Notes: generated by a model from the letters alone, not told the origin. DNA of 64,000 nt from Spartobacteria bacterium (GCA_003134765.1 PLCM01000018.1:223465-287464), one strand, 5' to 3'. Numbered from the stretch's first letter, positions 43,611 to 52,879 are shown. Made by a program: numbers and translations.

Positions 43611-43685
43611 TTGGAGCCAGCACGCCCTCGTGCCGGAGAGTTACGGCCTCGCTTCTCTCAACGGCCTGGGGGCAGGCCCTCTCCA
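43611..43685. repeat. Palindromic element, family D
   Basis: TGGAGCCAGCACGCCCTCGTG at the left; CTCAACGGCCTGGGGGCAGG and CTCTCCA at the right. Family members are at 46273-46348, 58782-58861 and 60062-60138. Confidence 0.85.
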
Positions 43686-43702
43686 TTTCGCGGCAACCCG
43701 TT

Positions 43703-43758
43703 GGTAGGGCGACGCCCTGCGGAGCCGCCGCTTCAGCTCGACAGAGTCTCGCCTTACC
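43703..43758. repeat. Palindromic element, family A (diverged)
   Basis: GGTAGGGCGACGCCCTGCGG at the left and AGCTCGACAGAGTCTCGCCT at the right. With the family D element it occupies the 313-bp gap between the divergent transporter and ftsH; no promoter could be recognised. Confidence 0.8.
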
Positions 43759-43868
43759 ATTCGCTGAATACGCATGAGTTTGCCCGTTCTTCCGCCCTGC
43801 CGCCCTTTGCATTGGCAAAACGTTCATGTTAGCGTTTTCACGCCCGATAATCCCGGGCCCCACATCTC

Positions 43869-45905
43869 ATGGCCCAGCCTGATCGCAATTCTCAGAAAGA
43901 GAACAAACCTCGCGGAACCGAACCGAGCTTTAACTGGCGCGGCGTCATCCTTATCGCTATCGCTTTTGCCTTGATCGGTCTCGCCGTCCTCTTCCGTGGC
44001 GGCGCCTACGCGAACTTCGAGGACGTTCCCTACAATCGCTTCCTCGAGCTGCTCGACAACAAGCAGATCGTCGTGGACAAGAATTATCCGCTCCAACTGG
44101 TTTACCAGGAAGGGCAGCCGACCCAGACCCTGCGAGGTGCGTACATCAAACAGGCGATCGGCCCGAACGGGGCGCAGCAGGTTCCGTTTCGCACCACCGT
44201 CGCGCTCAATTACGCCACCAACCTGCAGGAAAAACTCGCCGCCGCCGGGATTCAGCCCGCCATTCGCACGGATTCCAACCTGATGGCGCAAACGCTGGTC
44301 GGCTTCCTCCCGATCGCGCTTTTCCTTCTCGTCCTCTATTTTCTCTTTCGACAGCAGATCCGGATGGCCGGCAAAGGGGCGCTCAACTTCGGCAAATCGA
44401 AGGCGCGCATGCTGGCACGGGACAAAAACAAGATCACGTTCAAGGACGTCGCCGGCGTCGAGGAAGCCAAGGATGAAGTCCAGGAGCTGGTCGAGTTTTT
44501 GCGCGACCCAAAAAAGTTTCAGAAACTGGGCGGCCGCATTCCGAAAGGCGTCCTTCTCGTCGGACCTCCGGGAACCGGAAAGACGCTGCTCGCGCGCGCC
44601 ATCGCGGGCGAAGCGGACGTGCCGTTCTTCTCGATCAGCGGCTCGGATTTCGTCGAGATGTTTGTCGGCGTCGGCGCCTCCCGTGTGCGTGACATGTTCG
44701 AGCAGGGAAAAAAATCAGCGCCCTGCATTATTTTCATCGATGAAATCGATGCGGTCGGCCGGCATCGTGGCCACGGGGTGGGCGGCGGGCACGACGAGCG
44801 CGAGCAGACCTTGAATGCGTTGCTCGTGGAAATGGACGGCTTCGACACGCAGGAAGGTGTCATCATTATCGCGGCCACGAACCGCCCCGATGTCCTCGAT
44901 CCCGCTTTGCTTCGTCCCGGCCGTTTCGATCGCCAGATCACGGTGAATTTGCCGGATGTAAAAGGCCGCGAGGAAATCCTCCGGGTCCATTCAAAGAAGG
45001 TGAAGCTGGCGGAAGGCGTCGATCTCCAGGTGGTCGCTCGCGGCACGCCCGGTTATTCGGGCGCGGAGCTGGCGAATGTGATCAATGAAGCCGCGCTCCT
45101 CGCGGCGCGTCGCGGTTTGAAGGGCATCACCCTGCACGAGCTCGAAGAGGCGCGTGACAAAGTTCGCTGGGGCAAGGAACGCCGGAGCATGGCGCTGAGC
45201 GAGAAGGAAAAAACGAACACTGCTTATCACGAAGCCGGCCACGCCTTGCTGCTCGAATTGCTTCCGCACACGGAGCCGCTCCACAAAGTTACAATCATCC
45301 CGCGCGGGCCCTCCCTCGGCTCCACAATGTGGCTGCCCGAGGAAGACAAATATACCAACCGCAAGAACGAGCTCATCGCCGGCCTTGCCGTCGGGATGGG
45401 TGGTCGCGTGGCCGAGGAAATTGTTTTCGGCGATGTCACCAACGGCGCCCGCGGTGACATCAAGCAGGCCACCGCCGTCGCCCGCCGGATGGTTTGCGAA
45501 TGGGGGATGAGCGAGAAGATGGGAATGGTCGAATACGGCGAGCACGAGGATTACGTGTTTCTCGGCCGCGATATCTCGCGCGCCCGCGATTACAGCGAAG
45601 CTACGGCCGAACAGATCGACGGCGAAGTGCGCAAACTCATCGACAATGCCTACCAGACCGCGATGCAGGTCCTGACCACGCACCGCGATCATCTCGAAGC
45701 GATCGCGAAAGCGTTGCTTGAATACGAGACTCTTGACGGCGTGCAGATAAAAGAAATCCTCCAGCACGGCCGCCTCATCAATCCGCCTCCGGGCGCCCCG
45801 CCTCCCGGTCAAAAGTTGCCTCCCGAGAAACCGCCCAAACAAGTCGTCATCGCCCCGGACGTCGGCCCGCCTCTGCCCGGCGCGTTGGGCGGCGCGCCAG
45901 CGTAG
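43869..45905 (+). CDS. ftsH: ATP-dependent zinc metalloprotease FtsH
   Basis: A 678-residue membrane-anchored AAA+ protease that degrades membrane and regulatory proteins. Two transmembrane helices (about 22-42 and 138-158) flank a periplasmic domain. The AAA module has Walker [19 protein letters not shown], Walker [13 protein letters not shown] and the second region of homology [19 protein letters not shown]. The protease has the zinc motif HEAGHALL. The C-terminal tail (after ~630) is Pro-rich, longer than in E. coli. All catalytic residues are present. Confidence 0.96.
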   Translation: MAQPDRNSQKENKPRGTEPSFNWRGVILIAIAFALIGLAVLFRGGAYANFEDVPYNRFLELLDNKQIVVDKNYPLQLVYQEGQPTQTLRGAYIKQAIGPNGAQQVPFRTTVALNYATNLQEKLAAAGIQPAIRTDSNLMAQTLVGFLPIALFLLVLYFLFRQQIRMAGKGALNFGKSKARMLARDKNKITFKDVAGVEEAKDEVQELVEFLRDPKKFQKLGGRIPKGVLLVGPPGTGKTLLARAIAGEADVPFFSISGSDFVEMFVGVGASRVRDMFEQGKKSAPCIIFIDEIDAVGRHRGHGVGGGHDEREQTLNALLVEMDGFDTQEGVIIIAATNRPDVLDPALLRPGRFDRQITVNLPDVKGREEILRVHSKKVKLAEGVDLQVVARGTPGYSGAELANVINEAALLAARRGLKGITLHELEEARDKVRWGKERRSMALSEKEKTNTAYHEAGHALLLELLPHTEPLHKVTIIPRGPSLGSTMWLPEEDKYTNRKNELIAGLAVGMGGRVAEEIVFGDVTNGARGDIKQATAVARRMVCEWGMSEKMGMVEYGEHEDYVFLGRDISRARDYSEATAEQIDGEVRKLIDNAYQTAMQVLTTHRDHLEAIAKALLEYETLDGVQIKEILQHGRLINPPPGAPPPGQKLPPEKPPKQVVIAPDVGPPLPGALGGAPA

Positions 45906-45915
45906 GAGAAATTCG

Positions 45916-46269
45916 GTGGCGACGCCGGAGACACATAACGGCTACCTCGCCGGAGTAGACGCGAACCAGCGCCGCGCGCTGGAAAAACTTCGGAAAGACA
46001 TCAAGGCCGCGGCGCCGAAGGCGGAGGAGTGCATCAGCTACGGAATCCCGGGCTTCCGGCTCAAGGGAAAGCTGCTGGTGAGCTATGGCGCGGCCGCGAA
46101 GCACTGCGCATTTTATCCCGGGTCGACGCTGCAAGCGTTCAAGAAGCAGACGAAAGATTACGACACGAGCGGAAAAGGGACGATCCGCTTTCCGGCGGAT
46201 GAACCGTTGCCGACAGCGCTCGTCCGCAAGATCGTCAAAGCGCGAATCGCGCAGCAAGCTGGAACATAG
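45916..46269 (+). CDS. DUF1801 family protein (YdhG/YdeI-like)
   Basis: A 117-residue protein of the DUF1801 family. Typical blocks are LEKLRKDIKAAAPKAEECISYGIPGF and KHCAFYPGSTLQAF, followed by GTIRFPADEPLPTALVRKI. The function is not established. GTG 45916 is the start, supported by GGAGA ending 7 bases upstream. It lies 10 bp after ftsH and is probably co-transcribed. Confidence 0.87.
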   Translation: MATPETHNGYLAGVDANQRRALEKLRKDIKAAAPKAEECISYGIPGFRLKGKLLVSYGAAAKHCAFYPGSTLQAFKKQTKDYDTSGKGTIRFPADEPLPTALVRKIVKARIAQQAGT

Positions 46270-46272
46270 ACC

Positions 46273-46348
46273 TGGAGACCGCCTGCCCTCAGCCCATTGA
46301 GAAAATGTGACGCCGCAACCGCACCGGCACGAGGGCGTTCCGGCTCCA
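46273..46348. repeat. Palindromic element, family D
   Basis: TGGAGACCGCCTGCCCTCAG at the left and GCACGAGGGCGTTCCGGCTCCA at the right, between converging genes. Confidence 0.85.
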
Positions 46349-46366
46349 AGGCGTAAACCAAAGACG

Positions 46367-46732
46367 TTACTTCGGCGAGCGGGACTTGGCGTGGGTTTTG
46401 ACTTCGTGACGCTGTTTCTCGACGACGCGCCGAAGCTCGCGCTCCATGATCTTGAAGGCGTCGTGGATTACTTTCGCCAGCGGCGCGTAAGAGCCGTTGT
46501 CCATGCCTTTTTCGTCGGCGACGAGTTCATGACCGGGCGGGACCGTCACGTCAATCCGCACCCGGAACGGATTTCCTTTTTGATGGGCGTGGTTCGGTTG
46601 CTCGATGGCGACATCGCAACGGGTGATGTGGTCGCAGAATTTTTCCAGGCGCGCCGCCTTCTCGAGGACGACCTGGTCGGTGGCTTCGGATTTGTCGACG
46701 CCGCGATAAGTGATGTTGACGGGTAGTTGCAT
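46367..46732 (-). CDS. hpf: Ribosome hibernation-promoting factor / RaiA family
   Basis: A 121-residue ribosome-binding protein of the HPF/YfiA family that stabilises inactive ribosomes. The beta-alpha-beta-beta-beta-alpha pattern is seen from LPVNITYRGVDKSEATDQVV through NPFRVRIDVTVPPGHELV to PLAKVIHDAFKIMERELRR. It is a short form without the long-HPF dimerisation domain. The C-terminus is basic (KTHAKSRSPK). The start ATG 46732 is well placed. Confidence 0.88.
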   Translation of the reverse strand: MQLPVNITYRGVDKSEATDQVVLEKAARLEKFCDHITRCDVAIEQPNHAHQKGNPFRVRIDVTVPPGHELVADEKGMDNGSYAPLAKVIHDAFKIMERELRRVVEKQRHEVKTHAKSRSPK

Positions 46733-46785
46733 AAAGTGAGGCGAGGGAACTTTACATTCTCATATCAGGAAAGGGCGAATGAAAA

Positions 46786-46883
46786 GTCATCCTGAGCGAA
46801 GGCCGTCTTGGGCCCGAAGTGGAAGATCCTGTGGAGAGGCTGCACGTGTCGCATCGGGATTCCTCGACTGCGCTCGGAATGAC
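46786..46883. repeat. Palindromic element, family J
   Basis: Ends GTCATCCTGAGCGAAGG and CGACTGCGCTCGGAATGAC with imperfect pairing. Similar to 59438-59521, and the GTCAT/ATGAC ends resemble those of family F. Confidence 0.8.
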
Positions 46884-46890
46884 CGGCATT

Positions 46891-47349
46891 TTACATCGAT
46901 TGTAACGACCGAAAATGCCCGGGCAATTTCGCGGGCTCGATCTTGACCAGGTCCGATTTCACGTGTTCGACGATTTTGTCGCGAACAGTGGCCGGCAGCA
47001 GATCGACGACGGCAGAGTGGATCGAGGCGGGCGCGGCGAACGACCAGCCATCTTTTCCTTCGCGCTCCACAACCTCGACAATGCTGTCGGCCAACTGCTT
47101 CACGATCCGGCGGTCATTTTCGGTTTCGATTCCCGTCCGTTCGGCGATCGAACTCCCCTGGCCCGGCGCAACTCCGCTCGGGAACGAGCCGGCCTGGTCG
47201 GTCAGCTTGTCCTGGTAACGGCCGTGCGCATCGGTGGTGTCGAAGGCCTGGACCAATTGCAGGCTGGGGCCGCGGGTTGGGGTGTCGTTAACTTTGTAGG
47301 CCTTGAGGGTGCCGCGGTCGGTGACGATGATCAAAGATGTCGGTGTCAT
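46891..47349 (-). CDS. Host attachment family protein (eRF1/Pelota-like fold)
   Basis: A 152-residue protein of the host-attachment family. The N-terminal strand TSLIIVTDRGTLKAYKV is typical, as are the middle KQLADSIVEVVEREG and the end of the fold VDLLPATVRDKIVEHVKSDLVKI. The name comes from an old plant-attachment phenotype; structural similarity is to archaeal eRF1 domain 2, and the actual role is unknown. ATG 47349 is chosen because similarity starts there, although the frame stays open far upstream. Confidence 0.8.
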   Translation of the reverse strand: MTPTSLIIVTDRGTLKAYKVNDTPTRGPSLQLVQAFDTTDAHGRYQDKLTDQAGSFPSGVAPGQGSSIAERTGIETENDRRIVKQLADSIVEVVEREGKDGWSFAAPASIHSAVVDLLPATVRDKIVEHVKSDLVKIEPAKLPGHFRSLQSM

Positions 47350-47451
47350 GTTGCAAACAATTCTTCGTGGACGATAACGCGTTTGGTTCGCTAAAACGAA
47401 TCGTTTGTCGCGCCGGATGACAAGGGAACGGTTCGCGCGTAGGAATGGGCC

Positions 47452-48591
47452 ATGAGCACGCGCCAGAAAAAAGACAACGCCACGCGCCTGATCGTCGCGG
47501 TGAGCGAACAGGATCCCGACCTGCTGTATGCGACCCGGTTTTTCGCGCCGGACGCCTTCATTTTCCTCGAGGAACGCGGGAAGCGGACGCTGGTCTTGAG
47601 CGACCTGGAGATCGATCGCGCCCGGAGGCAGGCGAAGGCGGACGAGTTCGTTTCGTATAGTGCGCTCGAGCGCGAGGTGCAGGGGAAACAAAAGAAAGCG
47701 CCGCCCTACGAAAAAGTGCTGGCGCATTTTCTCCGGAAACGCGGGGTGCGCTCGGCGCTGGTGCCGGCGAATTTTCCTCTCGGGTTCGCGGAGGAGCTGG
47801 CGGGATCGAGGATCAAGCTTCGGACCACGAACGGACTCTTCTGGCCGGAGCGAGAAGCGAAAACAGAGGAGGAATTGAAACTGATGCGCCGAGCCCTGGC
47901 GATCACGGAAGCCGGGATGGCGCGCGCGATGGAAGTTCTTTCGGCGTCGAAGCCGGGGACGGGCCGGAAGCTGTCGTGGTCGGGCAAAGCCCTTACGTCC
48001 GAAGTGCTCCGAGCGGAGATTGACTCGGCGATTCTGCGCACGGGCGGGCTGCCCGCGAACACGATCGTGGCGGGCGGCAATCAGGCCTGCGACCCGCACG
48101 AGCGCGGCTTTGGGCCGTTGAAAGCAGATTCGCTCATCATTCTCGACATTTTTCCTCGCGACGCCAAGAGCGGCTACTTCGGCGACATGACGCGGACTGT
48201 GGTGCGCGGTCGCGCGAACGAAGCGCAGCGCCGGCTTTGGGACACGGTGCGCGATGGCCAGGCGCTGGCCTTGAAGAAAATGAAGCCGGGCGTGGATGGC
48301 TTGGCCTTACACAATGAGGTGAAGCAGTTTTTCACCGATCGCGGCTTTCCCACCGAGGTTCGGAACGGACGGCAGGTTGGCTTCTTTCACGGCACGGGCC
48401 ACGGGCTTGGCCTGGAGATCCACGAGTTTCCGCGTTTCCAGAAAACGGTCTTCAAGCCGGGACAGGTGCTGACGGTCGAGCCGGGCCTTTATTATCCGGG
48501 GATCGGGGGCGTGCGGATTGAAGACGTGGTCGTCGTGACAAAGTCGGGGACCCGGATGCTTTCCCGGTTCGAGAAGCGGCTGGAAATCTAG
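47452..48591 (+). CDS. M24 family metallopeptidase (Xaa-Pro aminopeptidase)
   Basis: A 379-residue creatinase/prolidase-type peptidase. Dinuclear metal ligands are in order Asp in ILDIFPRD, Asp in GDMTRTVV, His in GTGHGLGLEIHE, Glu in LTVEPGLYY and Glu in GVRIEDVVVV, all present. The N-terminal creatinase-like domain spans about 1-140. It would cleave N-terminal residues before proline. The last codons (GAGAAGCGGCTGGAAAT) recur exactly 100 bp downstream inside a palindromic region. Confidence 0.9.
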   Translation: MSTRQKKDNATRLIVAVSEQDPDLLYATRFFAPDAFIFLEERGKRTLVLSDLEIDRARRQAKADEFVSYSALEREVQGKQKKAPPYEKVLAHFLRKRGVRSALVPANFPLGFAEELAGSRIKLRTTNGLFWPEREAKTEEELKLMRRALAITEAGMARAMEVLSASKPGTGRKLSWSGKALTSEVLRAEIDSAILRTGGLPANTIVAGGNQACDPHERGFGPLKADSLIILDIFPRDAKSGYFGDMTRTVVRGRANEAQRRLWDTVRDGQALALKKMKPGVDGLALHNEVKQFFTDRGFPTEVRNGRQVGFFHGTGHGLGLEIHEFPRFQKTVFKPGQVLTVEPGLYYPGIGGVRIEDVVVVTKSGTRMLSRFEKRLEI

Positions 48592-48594
48592 GTT

Positions 48595-48790
48595 TTACAG
48601 CTGAAGCGATCCCGCTCTGTCGGGGCGTGGGATCGGCGTTGAACGGCGACGGAGCGCCGTTGCTACAGCGAGAAGCGGCTGGAAATTTGAACGGTTGTTG
48701 GAGCGACGGTCCCGCAGCCGCGGGATCGCCGTTCATCGCGCCGCTCAAACGCCCCGACAGAGCAGGGCGGCTACAGCGGTGGAAATCATG
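48595..48790. repeat. Complex palindromic region with duplicated gene end
   Basis: Imperfect arms (TACAGCTGAAGCGATCCCGC, CTCTGTCGGGGCG at the left; CGCCCCGACAGAGCAGGGCGG, CTACAG at the right) enclose inner hairpins such as ACGGCGACGGAGCGCCGT. An 18-bp copy of the preceding gene's 3' end lies at 48670-48687. The 326-bp gap 48592-48917 contains no gene. Confidence 0.8.
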
Positions 48791-48917
48791 GTCCTCGGAT
48801 GAACAAAAGAGTTTCCGCGTGGTCTAATATGACAACGCAGTCAGATTGAGCGAAGTCGAGGCACCTCTCGAGAAGTCAGAGGGTTCTTCGACTTCGTTTC
48901 GCATACGGATAATTAAC

Positions 48918-49619
48918 GTGCTTGCCTACATTTACGGTTACGGTTTCGGATCCAACTGGCTCTTGCTCGTGGGCATCCCGCTTGTCATCGGGCTGATCGC
49001 GCAATTTCGGGTGCATAGCGCCTTCAAGAAATGGGGCGAAGTCCGCGCCAGCTCGAACATCACCGGGGCGGAAGCCGCCCGCGAAATCCTGGCGGCCGCG
49101 AAGATCAACGGCGTCCAGGTCGTCGAGACCAACGATTTCCTCGGTGACCATTACGATCCGATGAGCAAGCGGCTCTGCCTTTCGACCAACGTTTACAACA
49201 CGCCGTCGGTCGCCGCGCTCGGCATCGCCGCGCACGAGACCGGTCACGCCATTCAACACGCCGCCGCTTACGCGCCCCTCAAGATGCGGATGGCGATCGT
49301 GCCGGTCACCCAGATTGCCTCGAACATGCTCCCCTTCGTTATTTTCGGCGGGTTTATTTTCCACATCACGGGGCTGATCACGCTGGGCATCTACTGCTAC
49401 ATGATCCTGCTCGCCTTCCAGTTGATCACGCTGCCGGTCGAGTTCGATGCCTCGCGCCGGGCGAAAATCATTCTGCAACAGATGGGGATCGTTCAGCCGG
49501 GGAATGAAGTCGCCGGCGTGAACCGGGTCCTCAATGCCGCCGCGCTGACCTACGTGGCCGCGTTCGTCGCCACCCTGGGGAACCTGCTCTACCTCTTAAC
49601 GGTCCGCGATCGCCGCTAA
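48918..49619 (+). CDS. Neutral zinc metallopeptidase (YugP family)
   Basis: A membrane zinc peptidase of ~233 residues. Hydrophobic helices lie near both ends and at 130-180, with the zinc motif AAHETGHAIQHA between helices. Family blocks are GAEAAREILAAAKINGVQV, DHYDPMSKRLCLSTNVYNTPSVAALGIA and LPVEFDASRRAKIIL. GTG 48918 is chosen since similarity begins there. A TTG at 48846 would add 24 residues derived from repeat-like DNA. The substrate is unknown. It precedes the sigma-factor gene by about 118 bp. Confidence 0.85.
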   Translation: MLAYIYGYGFGSNWLLLVGIPLVIGLIAQFRVHSAFKKWGEVRASSNITGAEAAREILAAAKINGVQVVETNDFLGDHYDPMSKRLCLSTNVYNTPSVAALGIAAHETGHAIQHAAAYAPLKMRMAIVPVTQIASNMLPFVIFGGFIFHITGLITLGIYCYMILLAFQLITLPVEFDASRRAKIILQQMGIVQPGNEVAGVNRVLNAAALTYVAAFVATLGNLLYLLTVRDRR

Positions 49620-49736
49620 TCTCGCGTGGCGCCTCCCAAAAAGATGAATCCAGCCATCGCCCTGCCGTCTCCGCGTCGCTTCACCGAATTCTTGTCGTCG
49701 GGCCTGCGGCGGCGTGTTAAGCCTAAGCGGGACGCG

Positions 49737-50333
49737 ATGGAACAGCCGAGATCGGACGAAGACCAGCAACTGGTCGCGCGCACCCAAAGCGGCGAATCGG
49801 CGGCGTTCGATCAGCTCGTGGTCAAATACACCCCGCGGCTTTACGGCCTCGTTTACAACATGACCTCGAACCACGAGGACACGAACGACCTGCTCCAGGA
49901 TGTCTTTTCGAAGGCCTATAAATCGATCGGGGGGTTCCGCGGCAAGTCCTCCTTTTACACCTGGATCCACTCGATCGCGGTCAACATGACGCTGAACTTC
50001 CTTAAAAAGCGGGGCCGCCGTTTTCACCTGAGCCTGGACGACATGGACGGGAGCGTGCAGAACGACAAGGAATTCCTCGAGCTTACGGCCACGAGCAGCC
50101 CGGTGCGCGAAGCAGACTTGTCCGAGCTTCAGGGAAGATTGAACGCAGCCATGATGAAATTGTCTGATGAACACAGAGCCGTGGTCACCATGTTTCACAT
50201 TCAAGGGATGCCCCATGCCGAGATCAGTAAGATCTTGAAAGTCTCGGAAGGCACGGTACGTTCCCGGCTCTTTTACGCGAACCGGCAATTACAGAATTAT
50301 CTGGACGAATTTCGGAAGAACCCTGTTTCCTAG
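49737..50333 (+). CDS. ECF RNA polymerase sigma factor (RpoE-like)
   Basis: A 198-residue sigma factor. Region 2 is seen as LVVKYTPRLYGLVYNMTSN followed by DLLQDVFSKAYKSI, and region 4 as HRAVVTMFHIQGMPHAEISKILKVSEGTV ending SRLFYANRQL (written in parts). ATG 49737 is chosen since the family start follows directly; in-frame GTG 49626 would add an unusual 37-residue leader. The next gene, 12 bp downstream, is a single-pass membrane protein likely to be its anti-sigma factor, and an HtrA-like protein follows. The order resembles rpoE-rseA-mucD. Confidence 0.9.
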   Translation: MEQPRSDEDQQLVARTQSGESAAFDQLVVKYTPRLYGLVYNMTSNHEDTNDLLQDVFSKAYKSIGGFRGKSSFYTWIHSIAVNMTLNFLKKRGRRFHLSLDDMDGSVQNDKEFLELTATSSPVREADLSELQGRLNAAMMKLSDEHRAVVTMFHIQGMPHAEISKILKVSEGTVRSRLFYANRQLQNYLDEFRKNPVS

Positions 50334-50345
50334 AAGACCCGCAGC

Positions 50346-50840
50346 ATGGACCCATTGAACGAAGAACAAATCGGCAAACTTTTGCGGCTCAAGAGATTTG
50401 AGCAGCCGCCGCCGGGATACTTCGACAATTTCCTGCACGAGTTCCATCGCCGGCAACGGGACGAGCTCCTCAAGGAACCGGTCTGGCGTATCGCTTTGCA
50501 GCGCGCCCAGGATTTCCTGTTCCGCCTCAATATTCCCGGCCTCGCCTCTTATCCAGCCGCCGTCACGGCGCTCCTAGTCTGCGCCGCCGTCATCTCCCTG
50601 AAGGTTTACCAGACCCCCGAGACCGTGAATGTCGCGGCCCAGAATCGCGCTCCCGTGGTCGCGACCACGACGTTGCCGGATTCACACTGGAGCCTCTCCA
50701 ATCCGGTCACGACCCGTGATCTTGGACCGTCGCTCGCTCGCACTGTCAAAGACAGCTCCTATACTCACCGGGTCGCGGCGCCTCCGCGTTACGTGCTCGA
50801 CAGTACTCCAGTGAGTTATGAGCCGGCTTTCAGGTTCTAG
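50346..50840 (+). CDS. Single-pass membrane protein, putative anti-sigma factor
   Basis: A 164-residue protein. The N-terminal cytoplasmic part (1-70) is charged and helical (LNEEQIGKLLRLKRFEQPPPGYF). One transmembrane helix follows (YPAAVTALLVCAAVISLKVY), and then a ~75-residue periplasmic part rich in Ser/Thr/Pro. No zinc anti-sigma H-x3-C-x2-C motif is present. The role is inferred from topology and from position directly after the ECF sigma gene. I do not recognise a named family. Confidence 0.7.
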   Translation: MDPLNEEQIGKLLRLKRFEQPPPGYFDNFLHEFHRRQRDELLKEPVWRIALQRAQDFLFRLNIPGLASYPAAVTALLVCAAVISLKVYQTPETVNVAAQNRAPVVATTTLPDSHWSLSNPVTTRDLGPSLARTVKDSSYTHRVAAPPRYVLDSTPVSYEPAFRF

Positions 50841-50889
50841 CCTGCTCCAGGAGCGGCGGTTTCCCAACCGCCGAATTCTTTTTCCAGCA

Positions 50890-51948
50890 ATGACCCTGCG
50901 CTTTGTTTTTCCGCTGGCGTTTTTTGTCTGCGCGTTCGCGCGCGGGCAGGATGCGACTCCGGCCCCGCCGCCCGAGGCCCCGCATCCGCCGGAATCTTCC
51001 ACCAGCTCAATCAGCCGCGAGGTGAAGGAGATTTTCGAAAAATCAGGCAAAGCCGTCGTGAAAATTCGCGGCACCGATGAGCACGGTGACCTCTCCGGCA
51101 CCGGATTTTTCATCGACCCGGCGGGAACCATTTACACTGCCTTCTCGGTTGGCGGCGACACCGAGAATCTCACGGTTGAGTTTGACGGCAAGACCTATCC
51201 CGCGCGCGTGATGATGGCCGATCTTCGCAGTGGCATCGCCATCCTGAAAGCGGATATCGCGACTCCGGCGTTGCCGATCGGCAAATCGGAAACAATGGAG
51301 GTGGCGACGCCGGTGATGACGATCGGTTATCCATTCGATCTTCCTTCCACGCCGAGCTTCGGAATGGTGGCGGGGTTCGACCGGAAATTTCTTGGACGCT
51401 ATTTTTGCACGACGCATGTCCGGGTAAACCTGCCGACCCAGCGGGGGGAAGCCGGCGCGCCGCTCTTGAATTTCAAGGGCGAAGTGATCGGAATCCTCGT
51501 GGCCCAAATCGAGAACGGTTCCGCGTGTTATGCGCTGCCGATCGATGCCGCGGAAAAAATTCGCAACGACTTCATCCGTTTCGGCGAAGCGCGCCACGGC
51601 TGGATCGGGATCAACGTCGCTCCGACGGAAAAACCGATCGAGGGTTCGACCGCCGAGATGACGGAAATCATGAAAGACACGCCGGCCTACGGCTCCGGGG
51701 TTCAATCCGGCGACATTCTCCTTCAGGTCGGCAAGACCAAGGTGCACCAGCCGGAGGACGTGATCGATGCGTCCTTTTTCATCACGGCCGGCGACACCGT
51801 TCCGATCACCGTTGTCCGGGGCAACGAGAAAATGACTTTCGAGATCCAGGCTGATTTCCATCCCGCCAGTCACCACGCCCCGCTCCTGGCGGCCCCGGGA
51901 CAGAACGGACTCCCGCTGCGACTCGAGTCCAACCGCCGGACTCCGTAA
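50890..51948 (+). CDS. HtrA-like trypsin-fold/PDZ protein lacking the catalytic triad
   Basis: A 352-residue exported protein. ATG 50890 starts a signal peptide (MTLRFVFPLAFFVCAFARG). The trypsin-like fold follows (about 50-230) with GTGFFIDPAGTIYTAFSVGG, ADLRSGIAILKAD and RGEAGAPLLN. Compared with DegP/DegQ (TNxHVV, DxxSDIAL, GNSGGPL) the His, Asp and Ser are replaced by Ser, Gly and Ala, so it should be proteolytically dead. A C-terminal PDZ domain is kept (GWIGINVAPTEK through TPAYGSGVQSGDILLQVGK). Its place after sigma and anti-sigma genes suggests a sensor or scaffold role in the envelope stress circuit. Confidence 0.85.
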   Translation: MTLRFVFPLAFFVCAFARGQDATPAPPPEAPHPPESSTSSISREVKEIFEKSGKAVVKIRGTDEHGDLSGTGFFIDPAGTIYTAFSVGGDTENLTVEFDGKTYPARVMMADLRSGIAILKADIATPALPIGKSETMEVATPVMTIGYPFDLPSTPSFGMVAGFDRKFLGRYFCTTHVRVNLPTQRGEAGAPLLNFKGEVIGILVAQIENGSACYALPIDAAEKIRNDFIRFGEARHGWIGINVAPTEKPIEGSTAEMTEIMKDTPAYGSGVQSGDILLQVGKTKVHQPEDVIDASFFITAGDTVPITVVRGNEKMTFEIQADFHPASHHAPLLAAPGQNGLPLRLESNRRTP

Positions 51949-51950
51949 CT

Positions 51951-51979
51951 GTAGCCGCTTCGCTGTGCGAAGCGTGAGA
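51951..51979. repeat. Single arm of a family C palindrome
   Basis: CTGTAGCCGCTTCGCTGTGCG and following bases match the left arm at 8410-8440; the second arm is absent. It sits between two converging genes 43 bp apart. Confidence 0.85.
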
Positions 51980-51991
51980 GACCAGCGCTTT

Positions 51992-52837
51992 TCAGCGCAA
52001 ATGCTGAACCTTTTCGATCCACCAGGGCAGCAGCGCCAGGTTGGTGGCATCGAACACACCGTGGGCGATGACCGCCGGCCAGATCGATCTATGCAGGACC
52101 ATGATGATCCCGAGGAGCAAGCCGAGGATCCCTGCGATGACCGCGGCGAGCGCTCCCATTCGCAAATGCATTAATCCGAACACGACCGCGATCAGGGCGA
52201 TTGCCAGGCATTGCCCGCCACGCGAGTCGAACGCGCTCGGCCAGAGAGCCCGCATCGCGGCGAGGGTCCCGGCGCGCCAGACTTCCTCGCGAACACCCGC
52301 CACGACAAAACTCACGAACGTGACCATGAGCCAGAAATAGGTGGGATTACTGCGCATGGCCGAAACGCTGACGAGATTTTCAACCGCCGGGCGATTCGCC
52401 GTCACAAACTCCTGCACTTTTTCCGGCGTCGCCGCCCGCGTTGCCGTCAGGATCACGATGACCGCGCCGACCACGACCAAAAGGGCGAGGCGAAGTGCAA
52501 TCGAATAGCCGATCCCAAGAGGAATCACCCACCAGCCTGGCCGCCAGGGGAACAGGAGTTGTTCTCGGGATGCTCGAGAGACCAGCCACGCCGCTGCGAA
52601 AAACAGCGCGAAGAAAACGAGCTCGGTCCCGGACACCATGAGGAGACCGCGGACGTTCCCGGACATTGCGGGTCCGCGCCCGCCAGCCCATGAACTCAGC
52701 CGAAACAGCAGGCCCATTATTGGATAGGCGCCCACGAGGACGAGGTGGATCCACCATCGCCAGCGGGCTATATGCGGGGGAATCGGGGGCGGACCAGGGT
52801 TCGATTCCGACGGGGCGGGGGGAAGTTCATTGGTCAT
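51992..52837 (-). CDS. CPBP-family intramembrane metalloprotease (CAAX protease-like)
   Basis: A 281-residue integral membrane protein with about eight hydrophobic segments. The conserved motifs are VREEVWRAGTL (where family members have EExxxR), FGLMHLRMG (FxxxH) and AHGVFDATNL (HxxxD/N). The first motif reads R-E-E-V-W-R, so its first Glu may be shifted or replaced; activity is uncertain. Bacterial members process peptides or act as immunity or accessory proteins; no partner is obvious here. The N-terminal 22 residues are Pro-rich and cytoplasmic. Confidence 0.82.
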   Translation of the reverse strand: MTNELPPAPSESNPGPPPIPPHIARWRWWIHLVLVGAYPIMGLLFRLSSWAGGRGPAMSGNVRGLLMVSGTELVFFALFFAAAWLVSRASREQLLFPWRPGWWVIPLGIGYSIALRLALLVVVGAVIVILTATRAATPEKVQEFVTANRPAVENLVSVSAMRSNPTYFWLMVTFVSFVVAGVREEVWRAGTLAAMRALWPSAFDSRGGQCLAIALIAVVFGLMHLRMGALAAVIAGILGLLLGIIMVLHRSIWPAVIAHGVFDATNLALLPWWIEKVQHLR

Positions 52838-52879
52838 TTGTCTTCTGATCTCAATTACTCATCACGCGGCGGTCGTCTT

